From NCBI RefSeq assembly GCF_000821305.1, contig NZ_CCXK01000017.1:622159-686158 (forward strand): 64,000 nucleotides of DNA. The letters run 5' to 3'. Every line of letters begins with the position of its first letter. The stretch's first letter is position 1. Below the pieces are notes generated by a model. The model ran no database searches, was not told the DNA's origin, and worked only from the letters and a program-made list of their open reading frames with translations. Shown here in pieces: positions 26,747-36,309 of this stretch. The stretch comes from Clostridium culturomicium (lineage in GTDB: Bacteria; Bacillota; Clostridia; Clostridiales; Clostridiaceae). The translations under genes were made by a program, and so were the position numbers.

Positions 26747-27143
26747 TGTTATATATAATAAGTTCAGTATAATCGAAAGATGTATTATCCGTGTGAAGGA
26801 AGTTTATGATAATAAGCCTGATAATTTACTTGATTACACAAAACAAGATTCAATAATATTAAATATTCAACGAGCTGTTGAAGCTTGTATAGATATTTCT
26901 ATGCACATAGTTTCACAAAAAAAATTGGGGATTCCTCAAAATAGCAGAGATGCCTTTGAAGTCTTAAATCATAATAAAATTATAAGTGATGATCTACTAA
27001 AAAAAATTAAAGGGATGATAGGCTTTAGAAATATAGCAGTACATAACTATCAAAAACTTAATTTAGAAGTTTTACAAAAAGTTGTAGAAAATCATTTAAA
27101 AGATTTTGAAGAGTTTTTATATGAAATAAATAGAAATTTATAG
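26736..27143 (+). CDS. hepT: HepT-like HEPN ribonuclease toxin
   Basis: A 135-residue helical protein of the HepT/DUF86 family. The conserved RNIAVHNY at residues about 98-105 is the RX4HXY motif, in which Arg and His form the RNase site and the Tyr is AMPylated by MntA. The frame extends to ATG 26724, but ATG 26736 has better spacing to AAAAAGG. It overlaps mntA by 11 bp, so the pair is co-translated. Such pairs serve phage defence or plasmid stability. Confidence 0.87.
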   Translation: MVNDVIYNKFSIIERCIIRVKEVYDNKPDNLLDYTKQDSIILNIQRAVEACIDISMHIVSQKKLGIPQNSRDAFEVLNHNKIISDDLLKKIKGMIGFRNIAVHNYQKLNLEVLQKVVENHLKDFEEFLYEINRNL

Positions 27144-27174
27144 ACTGAAGTTTAAGATGTTGCTTCAAAATGAG

Positions 27175-27215
27175 AAATACCGTATTATTCAGATGTGAAT
27201 AGTACGGTATTTTAA
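27175..27215 (+). terminator. T-block hairpin after mntA-hepT (copy T1)
   Basis: AAATACCGTATTATTCA pairs with TGAATAGTACGGTATTT (one wobble, 17 bp) around a 4-nt loop. The same hairpin sequence recurs at 48823, 51952, 53014 and 58917. This copy lacks a recognisable P block downstream. Confidence 0.8.
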
Positions 27216-27288
27216 TTTATGTAGTATTTTTCTATGTTAGTTATATCTGAATAGTGATTATGTATTAATGGTTTTAAACAACAAACAG

Positions 27289-27462
27289 TTATTTCTTTTT
27301 AGGTTTTTCATCTTGATTTACCCAAATTCTTTCAAGGACATAGAAGGGGGGAAGGAAAAAACCCGCCACACTAAAAAGTATTACATAAAAATCAACACCA
27401 GTTTTAGAACCTAAATAGAAACCTATCCAACCCAAAGATAAAGAAAAGAACAATATAATCAT
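27289..27462 (-). CDS. small two-helix membrane protein
   Basis: A 57-residue peptide with two hydrophobic segments (IILFFSLSLGWIGFYLGS and FYVILFSVAGFFLPPFYVL) and a basic tail (EKPKKK). The frame extends to TTG 27486, but that places AAGGAGG inside the coding part; ATG 27462 is behind it. No family recognised. A second small membrane gene lies upstream on the same strand. Confidence 0.5.
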   Translation of the reverse strand: MIILFFSLSLGWIGFYLGSKTGVDFYVILFSVAGFFLPPFYVLERIWVNQDEKPKKK

Positions 27463-27582
27463 GACTTTAATTTCCTCCTTATACAATTACAATTTAGTAC
27501 TTAAAGCAATATGATACACATTATATTCATATTGTAACATTAATTGTAAAACCGAACTATTTGACTTTATAATAATCTAATT

Positions 27583-27885
27583 TTATGGATCAAGCTTTCT
27601 ATATTTATGCCAACTTAAAGGTAAAATATCATATGCCATTAATATAGGGGTAACAAAAAGAGCATATAAACTGTATCTTAATATTGAATTACTTAATTCA
27701 ATATAAGTGAATATCTTGTGTGAAATTATTAAGACTAAGAAATAATAAAGCCATCCATAAAAGGTTGGGTTAGTCTTATACTTCGAATTACAATTTGGAC
27801 ATTGTAAATATCCTTTTAACCTTATTATAGATTTTAGTCTATCTGATATAGTAAACTTATGATTACATTCAATGCAGTTTTTCAT
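27583..27885 (-). CDS. zinc-ribbon membrane protein, TIGR04104-like (CxxC-x20-CxxC)
   Basis: A 100-residue protein with N-terminal CIEC and, after about 25 residues, CPNC. This spacing defines the cxxc_20_cxxc family of Firmicutes. Two hydrophobic segments follow (FYGWLYYFLVLIIS and LRYSLYALFVTPILMAY). Function unknown; the ribbon probably sits in the cytoplasm. GGGAGGAATAAT precedes the ATG. Confidence 0.75.
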   Translation of the reverse strand: MKNCIECNHKFTISDRLKSIIRLKGYLQCPNCNSKYKTNPTFYGWLYYFLVLIISHKIFTYIELSNSILRYSLYALFVTPILMAYDILPLSWHKYRKLDP

Positions 27886-28253
27886 ATTATTCCTCCCATA
27901 TTATGATACAAACTTTAAAGGGTTTACATTTCTGCAAGTATTACAGTAGAAACAACTCACCGCATGCAGCCTTACTACATAAAGCAACCAATATATCTAG
28001 GTTTAAATTGAGTTTATTCTCACATTTGAATTACCTACTAATTTTAATAAATACATCATTTATTATACATATAATAACATATTTTCAAAAACTAAACTAT
28101 AAAATTCATGAAGAACATACATCGCTAGTCGATTTTCAGTATAATCATATTTATTTGATTTGACATAGGATTATTTCTAGAATCTATTAGTAAGTTCAAT
28201 TTATGTATTATATATGGTAAGATATGATTATAAACTACAAAGGAGATTTTGAA
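27886..28253. other. intergenic region
   Basis: A reading frame of 86 codons exists at 27903-28163 but has no ribosome binding site and no family likeness; I do not call it. The end carries the ribosome binding site of the next gene. Confidence 0.3.
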
Positions 28254-29609
28254 TTGAAGAGGAAGATTGCTGTTATAACTACTGATTTTCTAAGAGAGTT
28301 TTTTATTAGTGCACTTTCAAAACTTAACATGGATTTTGAGTTTTTAATTTATATTTATCATAGCTTTGACGAGATAGCTGAAGTATATAAGAAGATACCA
28401 AACGAAATTGATGGAATACTGACTAGTGGATCTTTTCCAGCAGAGGCTTTGAAAAAAAGTTGGCCTAATATTAATGTTCCAGTGGTATCTATTAATATAG
28501 ATGAAGCTTCAATATACAGGTCCATTTTTGCTTTAATGATGGATAATGAAAATTTTCAGCTTTCAAGAATATATGTGGATCCCCTTGAGTTTTTTAATAT
28601 TGATGTTAAAGAGTATCTTCAAAAGGACCCAATGAGCAATTATTCAAGCTTAATTGAACCTGTTATTAAAAATATGGAGTTAAGTACTCTTAGAAATATT
28701 GAGGAAGAACAAATTCAAAAGCATATTTCGTTATGGGAAAGTGGTGAAATTGACGCTTCTATAACTCGATTTAGCAGTATTGTTTCAAGATTAAGGGAAG
28801 CAGGGGTTAATGTGTTTTTCCCATATCCAAGTCTTGAGTATATAAAAACAATGGTAAGTACACTTCTAAAGGAAATTGAGGTAATGAAGCTTAGAAAGCA
28901 TCAGCCGGCTGCAATTAATGTGAGTATAAATAAAAAGGTTAATGAGGGAATGATAATGGACTCCTTACTTGAAAGGCAGTACTTGATGCTAAATGAAGCT
29001 CTTATTAATTTTAATGGAGAGTCTGTTATGGATTATATGCTTAAAAGACATAGTTTTGGCTTTGAAATTTTAACGGAGAGAGCAAGGGTTGAAAGTTTCA
29101 CAAGTCAGTATACTGGATGTAGACTTAAAAAGTATCTAGCGGTTAATCTTCCTTTTACTGTTTCTGTTGGATATGGTATTGGAAAAGATATGTATCAGGC
29201 AAGGATGAATGCAGTGTATGCCAATAGAGAAGCTTCCATTCATAAAGAGAATCTTAGCTTTATAATCGATGAAAAGGAATGTCTTATAGGTCCATTAAAT
29301 GGAGAAAATATATTGATACATAGTGAAGCAGAGTCCATTGCGTTTAACGAAATCAGCGAGGATTTCACAAAAATAGGATTATCACCCTTAACCACAAAAA
29401 AGGTTATCTATGCAATTAACTCAATGCCAAATAAAAAAATCACAGCTAAGGAGTTAGCTGGAAAACTATCTGTATCCCAAAGAACTGCAAATAGGTTTTT
29501 AACAGAATTGGAAAAAAGTAATGTTATAAAAGTGGTAGATAAGAAACGTCCAACCACAAAGGGGAGACCAGAGCGAGTTTATGCTATAAATGAGTGTTCA
29601 AATCTTTGA
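28254..29609 (+). CDS. transcriptional regulator with C-terminal winged HTH
   Basis: A 451-residue protein from TTG 28254, which sits 8 nt behind AAGGAG; the longer frame to ATG 28224 has no such site. The last 75 residues form a winged helix-turn-helix (NKKITAKELAGKLSVSQRTANRFLTEL then KGRPERVYAI). The middle has VSVGYGIGKDMYQARMNAVYAN, which resembles the nucleotide-binding core of archaeal GTP cyclohydrolase III and GGDEF-like folds. The N-terminal part resembles a PurR/receiver-like alpha/beta sensor. It faces an MFS carrier and an M20 amidohydrolase on the minus strand across a terminator, so it may control them or the later transporter genes. The domain call is moderate. Confidence 0.65.
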   Translation: MKRKIAVITTDFLREFFISALSKLNMDFEFLIYIYHSFDEIAEVYKKIPNEIDGILTSGSFPAEALKKSWPNINVPVVSINIDEASIYRSIFALMMDNENFQLSRIYVDPLEFFNIDVKEYLQKDPMSNYSSLIEPVIKNMELSTLRNIEEEQIQKHISLWESGEIDASITRFSSIVSRLREAGVNVFFPYPSLEYIKTMVSTLLKEIEVMKLRKHQPAAINVSINKKVNEGMIMDSLLERQYLMLNEALINFNGESVMDYMLKRHSFGFEILTERARVESFTSQYTGCRLKKYLAVNLPFTVSVGYGIGKDMYQARMNAVYANREASIHKENLSFIIDEKECLIGPLNGENILIHSEAESIAFNEISEDFTKIGLSPLTTKKVIYAINSMPNKKITAKELAGKLSVSQRTANRFLTELEKSNVIKVVDKKRPTTKGRPERVYAINECSNL

Positions 29610-29748
29610 TTTGAATACTGAAAGCTTACTCACTTGAATGAACTGAAAAGGAGTTTCCTTAGATAAGTATCTAAATCTATGATTTATGCCAAATAAATAA
29701 AGAACTTTTTGCAAAACAAGTATTAGCTTTTGCAAAAAGTTCTTTTTA

Positions 29749-31026
29749 TTATGTGGTTAGTGATGATTTTTGAGTATTAGTTTTTGGTGCACAGAATTTT
29801 CTTGATACCTTATAAGAGCTAATCCATGCTAGGTAGGTTACGGCTGTTAATATTATAAGTACTATCCATGCATTAGTATAGGAGTTCGATAAATCATATA
29901 CTGATGCAACAAATAATGAGCCTATAGATAAACCTAGCTGAGAAAAACTATTTACAATTCCATAAGCTTCACCATATTTTTCAGTACCATAAATGGATGA
30001 GGTCACAAGTGGTGGTAAAACTGTACCAATGGCACTTCCTAAACCAAATAGTAATGCCATTGCATAAAGCATTACAACATTTCCACCTAAAAGCATAAAT
30101 ACAAAGGAAAGTCCAAAGGTAACGCAGCCAAAAGTGGTACATGCTACAATTCCATACTTATCATTTATCCATCCGATTAGCAGCTTACCAAAAATTCCAA
30201 CTAATGAGTACATTGAAATTATTGTTGCCTGTACAGTAACACCATGAAGTTCTTCAATTGCTGGAGGGAACTGACCAAGAGCCCCTGAGTTAATTATTCC
30301 ATTTGCAAGCATTCCAACAAGCAAAATCCAGAAGAAAGGCTTCATTTTAGACTGAGCAACACTGATAGATACTCCAGTTATATTATTTGGAGTTTTGATA
30401 GATGGTGTATCTTTTTCATTTTTGCCATAGGCTTCAAGACCCATATCTTCAGGTTTTTTCTTAAGGATGAATAGGGCGGTTGGAAGTGCTAGTACAAGTA
30501 CAATAAGAGCCATTATTCTATATGCTATTCTCCAGCCAAAAGCTTCAAGGAAATAGCTTACTACAGGACTGAAGATAAATCCACCTAGACCAATTCCAGA
30601 CATTGCAAGGCTCATTGCAAGACCTCTCTTTTTAACAAACCAATTTGTAATCATCATGGATACAGGTATGAGAGTAGCGGATAGGTAGAATATACCTAGT
30701 ATAAAGGCAGATATATATAGGTGCCATACATTTTGTGCTAGAGAATATGATGCATAAGTAATAACAAAACCAATAATGCTTATACTTTGTATCTTTTTCA
30801 TGTTTCCTTTGGCAAGATACTTAGCGACAAATGGAGAAAGAAAAATACCAAGACCTTGAAGAATTGTACTTGTTAAGGTAAAGGAACTTCTTGAAATATT
30901 CATATCATTTGTGATTTGTAGAAGAAATTTATTTGACAAAGACATAATTAATGGGACCATTGTGGTGGTTATAACCATACAACCAATAACAATCCACCAT
31001 CCGTAAAATATTTTGTTCTTTTTCAC
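29749..31026 (-). CDS. MFS transporter, oxalate/formate-antiporter-like (OFA family)
   Basis: A protein of about 425 residues with 12 hydrophobic segments, starting KKNKIFYGWWIVIGCM, the family's typical opening. It also has the conserved loop WFVKKRGLAMSLAMSGIGLGG. The frame extends to ATG 31047, but AGGAG there falls inside it; GTG 31026 lies 8 nt behind AGGAG. It follows an M20 amidohydrolase by a few bases on the same strand, so it may import or export that enzyme's substrate or product. The family has wide substrate range. Confidence 0.8.
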   Translation of the reverse strand: MKKNKIFYGWWIVIGCMVITTTMVPLIMSLSNKFLLQITNDMNISRSSFTLTSTILQGLGIFLSPFVAKYLAKGNMKKIQSISIIGFVITYASYSLAQNVWHLYISAFILGIFYLSATLIPVSMMITNWFVKKRGLAMSLAMSGIGLGGFIFSPVVSYFLEAFGWRIAYRIMALIVLVLALPTALFILKKKPEDMGLEAYGKNEKDTPSIKTPNNITGVSISVAQSKMKPFFWILLVGMLANGIINSGALGQFPPAIEELHGVTVQATIISMYSLVGIFGKLLIGWINDKYGIVACTTFGCVTFGLSFVFMLLGGNVVMLYAMALLFGLGSAIGTVLPPLVTSSIYGTEKYGEAYGIVNSFSQLGLSIGSLFVASVYDLSNSYTNAWIVLIILTAVTYLAWISSYKVSRKFCAPKTNTQKSSLTT

Positions 31027-31053
31027 AGTATCATCTCCTAACCTCATATTAAT

Positions 31054-32223
31054 TTATTGATTATCTTTTAACCAGTTTATAGCGCACTGACAGTGGAGTG
31101 CCACACCGTATACCATGGAATCTTCATTAAATAATACTTGAGGATTATGATGAGAAACATTACAGCCATCTACTTTACACCCAAGCATGAAATATACTGT
31201 TGGTACATTTTCAGCTATAAAAGCAAAGTCATCTGATGGAGTAACTTTATAATCAGGAAGATAAACCATATTATCATCAATATTTTTTACGTAAGAAAGC
31301 ATTTCATTTAGAAGCTTAGGGTCTGTATAGGTAGAAGGCAAGCTTGAAAGTTCTTCATACTTAGTTTCTACATTAAACATTGCTGCTGTTGCATCAGTAA
31401 TTTCATGCATTCTTTTCACAATATGTTTTTGTACATCTTTATTATAAGTTCTTAAGGTACCTTGTAATACGGCCTCATTTGGAATTATATTAGGGGAACT
31501 TCCACCGCTAAGCTGTCCTAGGGTTAAACTTGTACTCTCCATTGGAGGAGCTTCTCTTGCAATTAATCCTTGAAAACTTAAATACATATGAACTGCAGCA
31601 TTTAAAGGATCAATTCCCATATGAGGAGTTGCACCATGACAACCACTGCCTTTAATTGTAATTTTAAATCCATCACAGGAAGAAGTCATGTTTCCCTCAC
31701 AGTAGCCAAGGGAAGGGGATGGTAAATCAAGCATGGTATGAAGTCCTATGGCAACATCTACTTTAGGATTTTCTAAAATTCCAGCTTCAATCATTGGTTT
31801 TGCTCCAGAAAATATTTCTTCACCAGGCTGGAACATAAGCTTTACATTACCACAAAGCTTGTCCTCATTTTCTTTTAAGATTTGAGCTGCAGTTAAAGCC
31901 ATAGCAGCGTGCATATCATGACCACAGGTATGAGCTGCAGCAGTTTTAGTTCTAAATGGGAGGTCATTGTCCTCATTCATAGGTAATGCATCTGTATCAC
32001 ATCTCAATAGAATAGTTTTTCCAGTTTTTTTTCCATAGATTGTAGCTGTAACTGCAGACTTACAGATTTCCTTTGGTTCAAGGCCTATTTCTTTTAATCT
32101 TTTTATAATGTACTGAGTTGTCATTGGTAAATCAACTCCAAGCTCTGCGTTTTCATGTAGATAACGCCTGTCCTTAATTGTAACATCTTTGAGCTCCATT
32201 GCTCTTTTTAAAAATTCATTCAT
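31054..32223 (-). CDS. M20 family amidohydrolase
   Basis: A 389-residue zinc amidohydrolase of the IAA-amino-acid hydrolase/hippurate hydrolase type. Motifs: LLRCDTDALPM, AAAHTCGHDMHAAM (with the family's Cys and His metal ligands), FQPGEEIFSGAKPMIEAG, and SDDFAFIAENVPTVYFMLG near the C-terminus. These enzymes free amino acids from N-acyl or aryl-amide substrates. GGAGGTATATTAA precedes the ATG. It forms an operon with the MFS gene. A second related M20 gene lies at 36310. Confidence 0.87.
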   Translation of the reverse strand: MNEFLKRAMELKDVTIKDRRYLHENAELGVDLPMTTQYIIKRLKEIGLEPKEICKSAVTATIYGKKTGKTILLRCDTDALPMNEDNDLPFRTKTAAAHTCGHDMHAAMALTAAQILKENEDKLCGNVKLMFQPGEEIFSGAKPMIEAGILENPKVDVAIGLHTMLDLPSPSLGYCEGNMTSSCDGFKITIKGSGCHGATPHMGIDPLNAAVHMYLSFQGLIAREAPPMESTSLTLGQLSGGSSPNIIPNEAVLQGTLRTYNKDVQKHIVKRMHEITDATAAMFNVETKYEELSSLPSTYTDPKLLNEMLSYVKNIDDNMVYLPDYKVTPSDDFAFIAENVPTVYFMLGCKVDGCNVSHHNPQVLFNEDSMVYGVALHCQCAINWLKDNQ

Positions 32224-32972
32224 TTAATATACCTCCATATAAAGACTATATATAGTCATATTATCTTTATATTACATCTTGATGGAAAAGATGTCAAACA
32301 TTATATAGAATATTTTGAAAATTACAAAGGGGTTGATGGATAAGGAAATAGAATACTAACAATTTTTATGCCATGAAAAAATTTTACACTCCACCATAAG
32401 TGGTGACTATGGAGGTAAGCTTACAAAAAATTTTGTTTAAGCAATTGTAACAGATGCCACAGATTGTTTAGGATAAGCGATGCTAAATTGGTGGAGAAGG
32501 GTTATGACACTGCTATTCATGTCCATGGTGAAGTGGTTTAGATGTGTCCTACGGCCTTGGTTCAGTTCATGAGGTAGAAAAATAATGACGAATGAGATTA
32601 CCTGGTGCCAGGGATAAATTGGGGTGTGGAGATCTTTGAAGGAAGTTAAGTTTATGACTTAAGAATTTGGAATTCAAGTGTAAATTCAATTTGAATTTCT
32701 TTCAATGATAATTTGGTAATGATAAGTATTTTATTGGTAAAGTAAAAAATTTCCAGGGAAATTAATTAGCAAAATATTTTTGAAATTACCGTGGTTTTTA
32801 AGATAGATAAGTTTATTACAGGAAAATGGAGTGAGGAGGAAAAAAGCTATGGCGGAAATAGTCATGATCTTTGAAGGGTATTTCGGAGTTTGAGAAGGTG
32901 CAGATAGAGTTGAGTAAATTTAATCTATCTGCACCCTGTCAGTTACATTACTTAATATCAGTTTAATATAAG
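32224..32972. other. long non-coding stretch with gene debris
   Basis: The first part holds the upstream sequences of the M20 gene, followed by a decayed phage DNA polymerase (listed separately). A hairpin (GGTGCAGATAG at about 32897 with its complement at about 32927) ends the stretch and may terminate the minus-strand PucR gene. Confidence 0.5.
32408..32650 (+). pseudogene. decayed C-terminal fragment of a phage-type family A DNA polymerase
   Basis: Joined across frames the sequence reads YGGKLTKNFV*AIVTDATDCLG, then KLVEKGYDTAIHVHGEVV, then DVSYGLGSVHEVEKIM, then TNEITWCQG, then INWGVEIFEG. Family A polymerases of phages end with YGGKLTENIVQAIARD, MHVHDEVVLD and a terminal W.PGLPL-like region; the D of HVHDE is changed to G here. 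At least three stops or frameshifts are present. No other phage gene is next to it, so it is a leftover of a past prophage or phage-derived insertion. Confidence 0.75.
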
Positions 32973-34613
32973 TTATATTAACTTAATGCCATTTATAAAA
33001 TACATTTTTAAGGCTAGTTCAATCATTAATTGAGTATCATGCTCCCTTAAATCCATGTTTAATAAATCACACATTTTTTGAAATCTATATTTAGCAGAAT
33101 TATAGTGAATATACAGTTTTTCCGCAGCAAGCTTTATGTTCCAGCCATTATTAACGATTTCCTGTAAAGTTAACACTAGGTCTGAGTGATGAAGTTTATC
33201 GTAGTTTACAAGAGGTATAATATACTTTTTACAGTAAAAATCAGCTTCACGGCTGTCTGAAACACGCTTTAACAGATGATATATTTCCATGTTTTTATAG
33301 TGCAGAATACAATCAAATCTATCTAGCATATAGCCTACTTCTACAGAGGTCTTTGCTTCTTTGTAGCTTTTATGAAGGTTGATTATGTTGTCATAATAAT
33401 TACCAACACCAATTGTTACGGTGAAAGGAGTTTCTTCAGAGATTTTATGCCTTATGGTTTTGAAGATATCCTCATATTTTTTAGTTGAATTACTTCTTGT
33501 TTTTTCATCAAGGGAAAGAACAAAGGCAATTAAATCACTTAATATATAATGCTTGGCATTAGGAAATTCACTTTCAACGGTATCAATAGCAGCAGAGAAG
33601 ATTTTCTCTGTATATAACTTTAATTTTTCATTGGTATTAGAGTCTAACTCGTAGGTGTAGTATTTTTTTATCTTATTTATGTCTAGCAGAAGAACTTGTC
33701 CGCCATTAGAAAAATCCCAATCATATAGTTTACTTCTACTGTGTATTTCACTCTCTGTCTTTATATTGTTTAAGAGTATATCTTCCAAAAAGGAGTTCTT
33801 ATATTTTTCATCCACCATGTGATTAGAGATTCTCATTTGCATTCTTAAGATTATTACGATACTGGCATATTCATAAGCCGTTTGAGCTAGGGATTGATGA
33901 ATATTAGATTCTTCATCGTCAGGCATTTCTGTTGACTTCTCAGTAAGTATGAGACCAAAGGGTTCGTATCTATTTGCTACATTATAAAGAGTATAGTCTT
34001 TTAACTCATCCTTTTTAAGAGCCTTATAATCTTCAACGGTGGAGAGGTAAGGAGCTATCTTGCATTGAGGGTTTGAATAATAGCATTTATTAAAATAAGT
34101 ATCAATAAAGATAGTATCTCTTTTTAAAAAGGAAGAGAGTATAGTTAAGATTTCTGGAATACTGTTATTGTTTATGGCAAGCTGCATAAATTTGTTATGG
34201 ATTTGTGCAGTTAAGTTTAGGTAAATATTCTGCTTGTTGATTATGTTTGTGAGTACAGGATTTATTATATCGCTAAAAGCATATTCCTCAGGACAGGTTA
34301 ATAAGGTAAAGTTCAGCTCATTGGCTATTTTGAGAGCGTTCGCCGGAATATGAGTAATATAGCGGTTGGTTTTAATTATTAAAGCACTGGCATTTTTATT
34401 AACAATGCTTTTTATAAAGCTTGCCAGACTAGTTCCTGTAGCTTTAAGGGCATATCCAGTAGTAATTACCACTTCATTTCCCATAAGCCAATCAAAACCG
34501 TCTGGTGTATCAACTATTGTTACCCCTGATATGTTTTTATGAATTCCAAGTTCACCAGCAATAATTTTTAATCCCTTTAAGGTTGGAAGATTTATTAAAT
34601 CAAAAAGAGTCAT
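32973..34613 (-). CDS. PucR family transcriptional regulator
   Basis: A 546-residue regulator with an N-terminal PucR domain (FDLINLPTLKGLKIIAGELG, then SGVTIVDTPDGFDWLMGNEVVITTGY). A middle GGDEF-like region follows, and a C-terminal PucR helix-turn-helix (LVLTLQEIVNNGWNIKLAAEKLYIHYNSAKYRFQK). PucR proteins turn on genes for purine or amino-compound catabolism when the substrate is present. It is divergent from the DUF5058 transporter-M20 operon, so it most likely controls that operon. TCTAGGAGGTATTAAC precedes the ATG. Confidence 0.87.
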   Translation of the reverse strand: MTLFDLINLPTLKGLKIIAGELGIHKNISGVTIVDTPDGFDWLMGNEVVITTGYALKATGTSLASFIKSIVNKNASALIIKTNRYITHIPANALKIANELNFTLLTCPEEYAFSDIINPVLTNIINKQNIYLNLTAQIHNKFMQLAINNNSIPEILTILSSFLKRDTIFIDTYFNKCYYSNPQCKIAPYLSTVEDYKALKKDELKDYTLYNVANRYEPFGLILTEKSTEMPDDEESNIHQSLAQTAYEYASIVIILRMQMRISNHMVDEKYKNSFLEDILLNNIKTESEIHSRSKLYDWDFSNGGQVLLLDINKIKKYYTYELDSNTNEKLKLYTEKIFSAAIDTVESEFPNAKHYILSDLIAFVLSLDEKTRSNSTKKYEDIFKTIRHKISEETPFTVTIGVGNYYDNIINLHKSYKEAKTSVEVGYMLDRFDCILHYKNMEIYHLLKRVSDSREADFYCKKYIIPLVNYDKLHHSDLVLTLQEIVNNGWNIKLAAEKLYIHYNSAKYRFQKMCDLLNMDLREHDTQLMIELALKMYFINGIKLI

Positions 34614-34885
34614 GTTAATACCTCCTAGAAAAAAGAATATGCTGCTTTAGCAGTTAAAATATATATAATTTCAAATGATTTGTATGTTGAATACAAATTT
34701 ATCTGAAATATCTGAAAACTATTACATATAATTATACCTCATGGACAATAAAAAGTAAAATTTGTTGTTATTTACATATATATTAATAAAATGTACAAAA
34801 TTGTATAATTTAAATATAAAGTAATTAAAAGATTTAATACAACACAAGTTGAAAATTAAATCTCTATAAGTTTGGAGGGGTATAA
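34614..34885. promoter_or_regulatory. divergent promoter region of pucR-like gene and transporter operon
   Basis: AT-rich region of 272 bp. A TATAAT-like string (TGTATAATTTAAA at about 34801-34813) is a likely -10 for the rightward operon. No operator half-sites could be assigned with certainty. Confidence 0.45.
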
Positions 34886-35587
34886 ATGGACCACAAAGAA
34901 ATAGCTAATTCAGCTGTAGTTTGGGCGTTATGTTCCGTTACAGTTGCAATTGCATTTGTGCAAGCACTTCTTTACATTAGGATGGCAAAGAAAACAACTG
35001 TTACAGCTAATATTGATCCAGAGGTTCCCAAAAAAGCCTTTCGTATTGGATTAATTTCTGCTATAGGACCAGCAATGGGTGTATTTATTGTTATGGTAGG
35101 ATTAATGACTTCAATCGGAGGACCAATGGCTTGGATGCGTCTTTCTATTATTGGTTCAGCTGGGACAGAGTTAACAGCTGCCACTTTAGGATCTACAGCA
35201 TCTGGAGCAGAATTAGGTGGTGCGGGATTCAACCTTACAGTTATGGCAGTATGTTGGTTCACCATGGCACTTAATGGCTGTGGATGGCTAGTAGTAACAG
35301 GATTATTTACTCCAGGACTAGAGAAGTTGAGAGACAAAATAAGTGGAGGAGATACTAAGTGGCTTGGAGTTTTAAGTGCAGCATGTTCACTAGGTATTTT
35401 TGGTTATCTTAATAGTGGAGAAATTTTAAAGGGTGTAGGAACTGCAATTGCTTCTCTTACTGGTGCTTTATCCATGATGGCATTAGTTAAATTCATTGTG
35501 CCTAAGTATCCAAAAGTTATGGAGTATTCCTTAGGAATATCTATGATAGTTGGTATGGCCTGTGCAATTCTATATGACATGGTGTAA
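34886..35587 (+). CDS. DUF5058 family membrane protein (transporter subunit)
   Basis: A 233-residue integral membrane protein with about six hydrophobic segments, opening HKEIANSAVVWALCSVTVAIAFVQALLYI, the conserved start of DUF5058 proteins. The family has no proven function, but it is encoded with a second membrane protein and an M20 amidohydrolase, as here, which suggests uptake of the hydrolase's substrate. GGAGGGGTATAA precedes the ATG. It is first in a three-gene operon divergent from the PucR regulator. Confidence 0.78.
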   Translation: MDHKEIANSAVVWALCSVTVAIAFVQALLYIRMAKKTTVTANIDPEVPKKAFRIGLISAIGPAMGVFIVMVGLMTSIGGPMAWMRLSIIGSAGTELTAATLGSTASGAELGGAGFNLTVMAVCWFTMALNGCGWLVVTGLFTPGLEKLRDKISGGDTKWLGVLSAACSLGIFGYLNSGEILKGVGTAIASLTGALSMMALVKFIVPKYPKVMEYSLGISMIVGMACAILYDMV

Positions 35588-35606
35588 TTGAAGAGGGGTG
35601 AGAAAT

Positions 35607-36293
35607 ATGGAAAACAAGGATTATATGAAAACTTGGAAAAAAGGTAGTATGAGAATCGGAATGCCTACTAACTTACTTGCTGCAGCTACATCATTTATAC
35701 CAGTTATATGGCTTTGTACAACCTATGATTGCTGGCCTGACCCAGCGGTGGTTTTAGCTGCTTGGGGATTAGTTGCAATTTCCTTTGGTGCTTTTTATAT
35801 CGTAGAGCCGGTATCTTATTATGCAGCTTTAGGTATGACTGGAACATATTTAAGCTTTTTATCTGGAAATATAGGAAATATGCGTGTGCCTTGTGCTGCA
35901 CTAGCATTAGAGGTTACTGACAGTGAGCCAGGTACCATTCAAGCAGAAGTTGCTTCAACTATGGCTATCTGTGGTTCCATAATAACAAATTTGATTTTTA
36001 CAACTTTAGCAGCCATAATAGGCTCCACCGTTGTTGCTGTTTTACCAGAGTTTATTGTAACAGGACTTACTAAGTATGCTGGAGCTGCAATCTTTGGTGG
36101 TACCTTTGGAAACTTTGCATTAAAACAGCCTAAAGTTGCAGTTTTTGCCCTTGGAATACCAATTCTATTAAAGGTTACAATAAATCCTTCTGCATGGATA
36201 GTTATTGTAGCATCTGTATTTGGTAGTCTTGGAATATCCAGAGTCTTTTATAACATGGATAAGAAAAAATCAAGTGGAAGTGTAAACTTCTAA
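35607..36293 (+). CDS. partner membrane protein of the DUF5058 transporter
   Basis: A protein of 228 residues with about six hydrophobic segments and Gly/Ala-rich helices (GMTGTYLSFLSGNIGNM, TKYAGAAIFGGTFGNFALKQP). It ends with a Lys-rich cytoplasmic tail. I do not know a named family. It sits 19 bp after the DUF5058 gene and is close to it in size and topology, so the two probably form one transport complex. The frame opens at GTG 35598, but ATG 35607 is the codon spaced correctly behind GAGGGGTG. Confidence 0.65.
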   Translation: MENKDYMKTWKKGSMRIGMPTNLLAAATSFIPVIWLCTTYDCWPDPAVVLAAWGLVAISFGAFYIVEPVSYYAALGMTGTYLSFLSGNIGNMRVPCAALALEVTDSEPGTIQAEVASTMAICGSIITNLIFTTLAAIIGSTVVAVLPEFIVTGLTKYAGAAIFGGTFGNFALKQPKVAVFALGIPILLKVTINPSAWIVIVASVFGSLGISRVFYNMDKKKSSGSVNF

Positions 36294-36309
36294 TTAAGGA
36301 GTGAAAGAT

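Noticed and set aside
27903..28163. 86-codon open frame on the + strand
   Set aside because: No ribosome binding site, no family likeness, and composition like the surrounding non-coding DNA.
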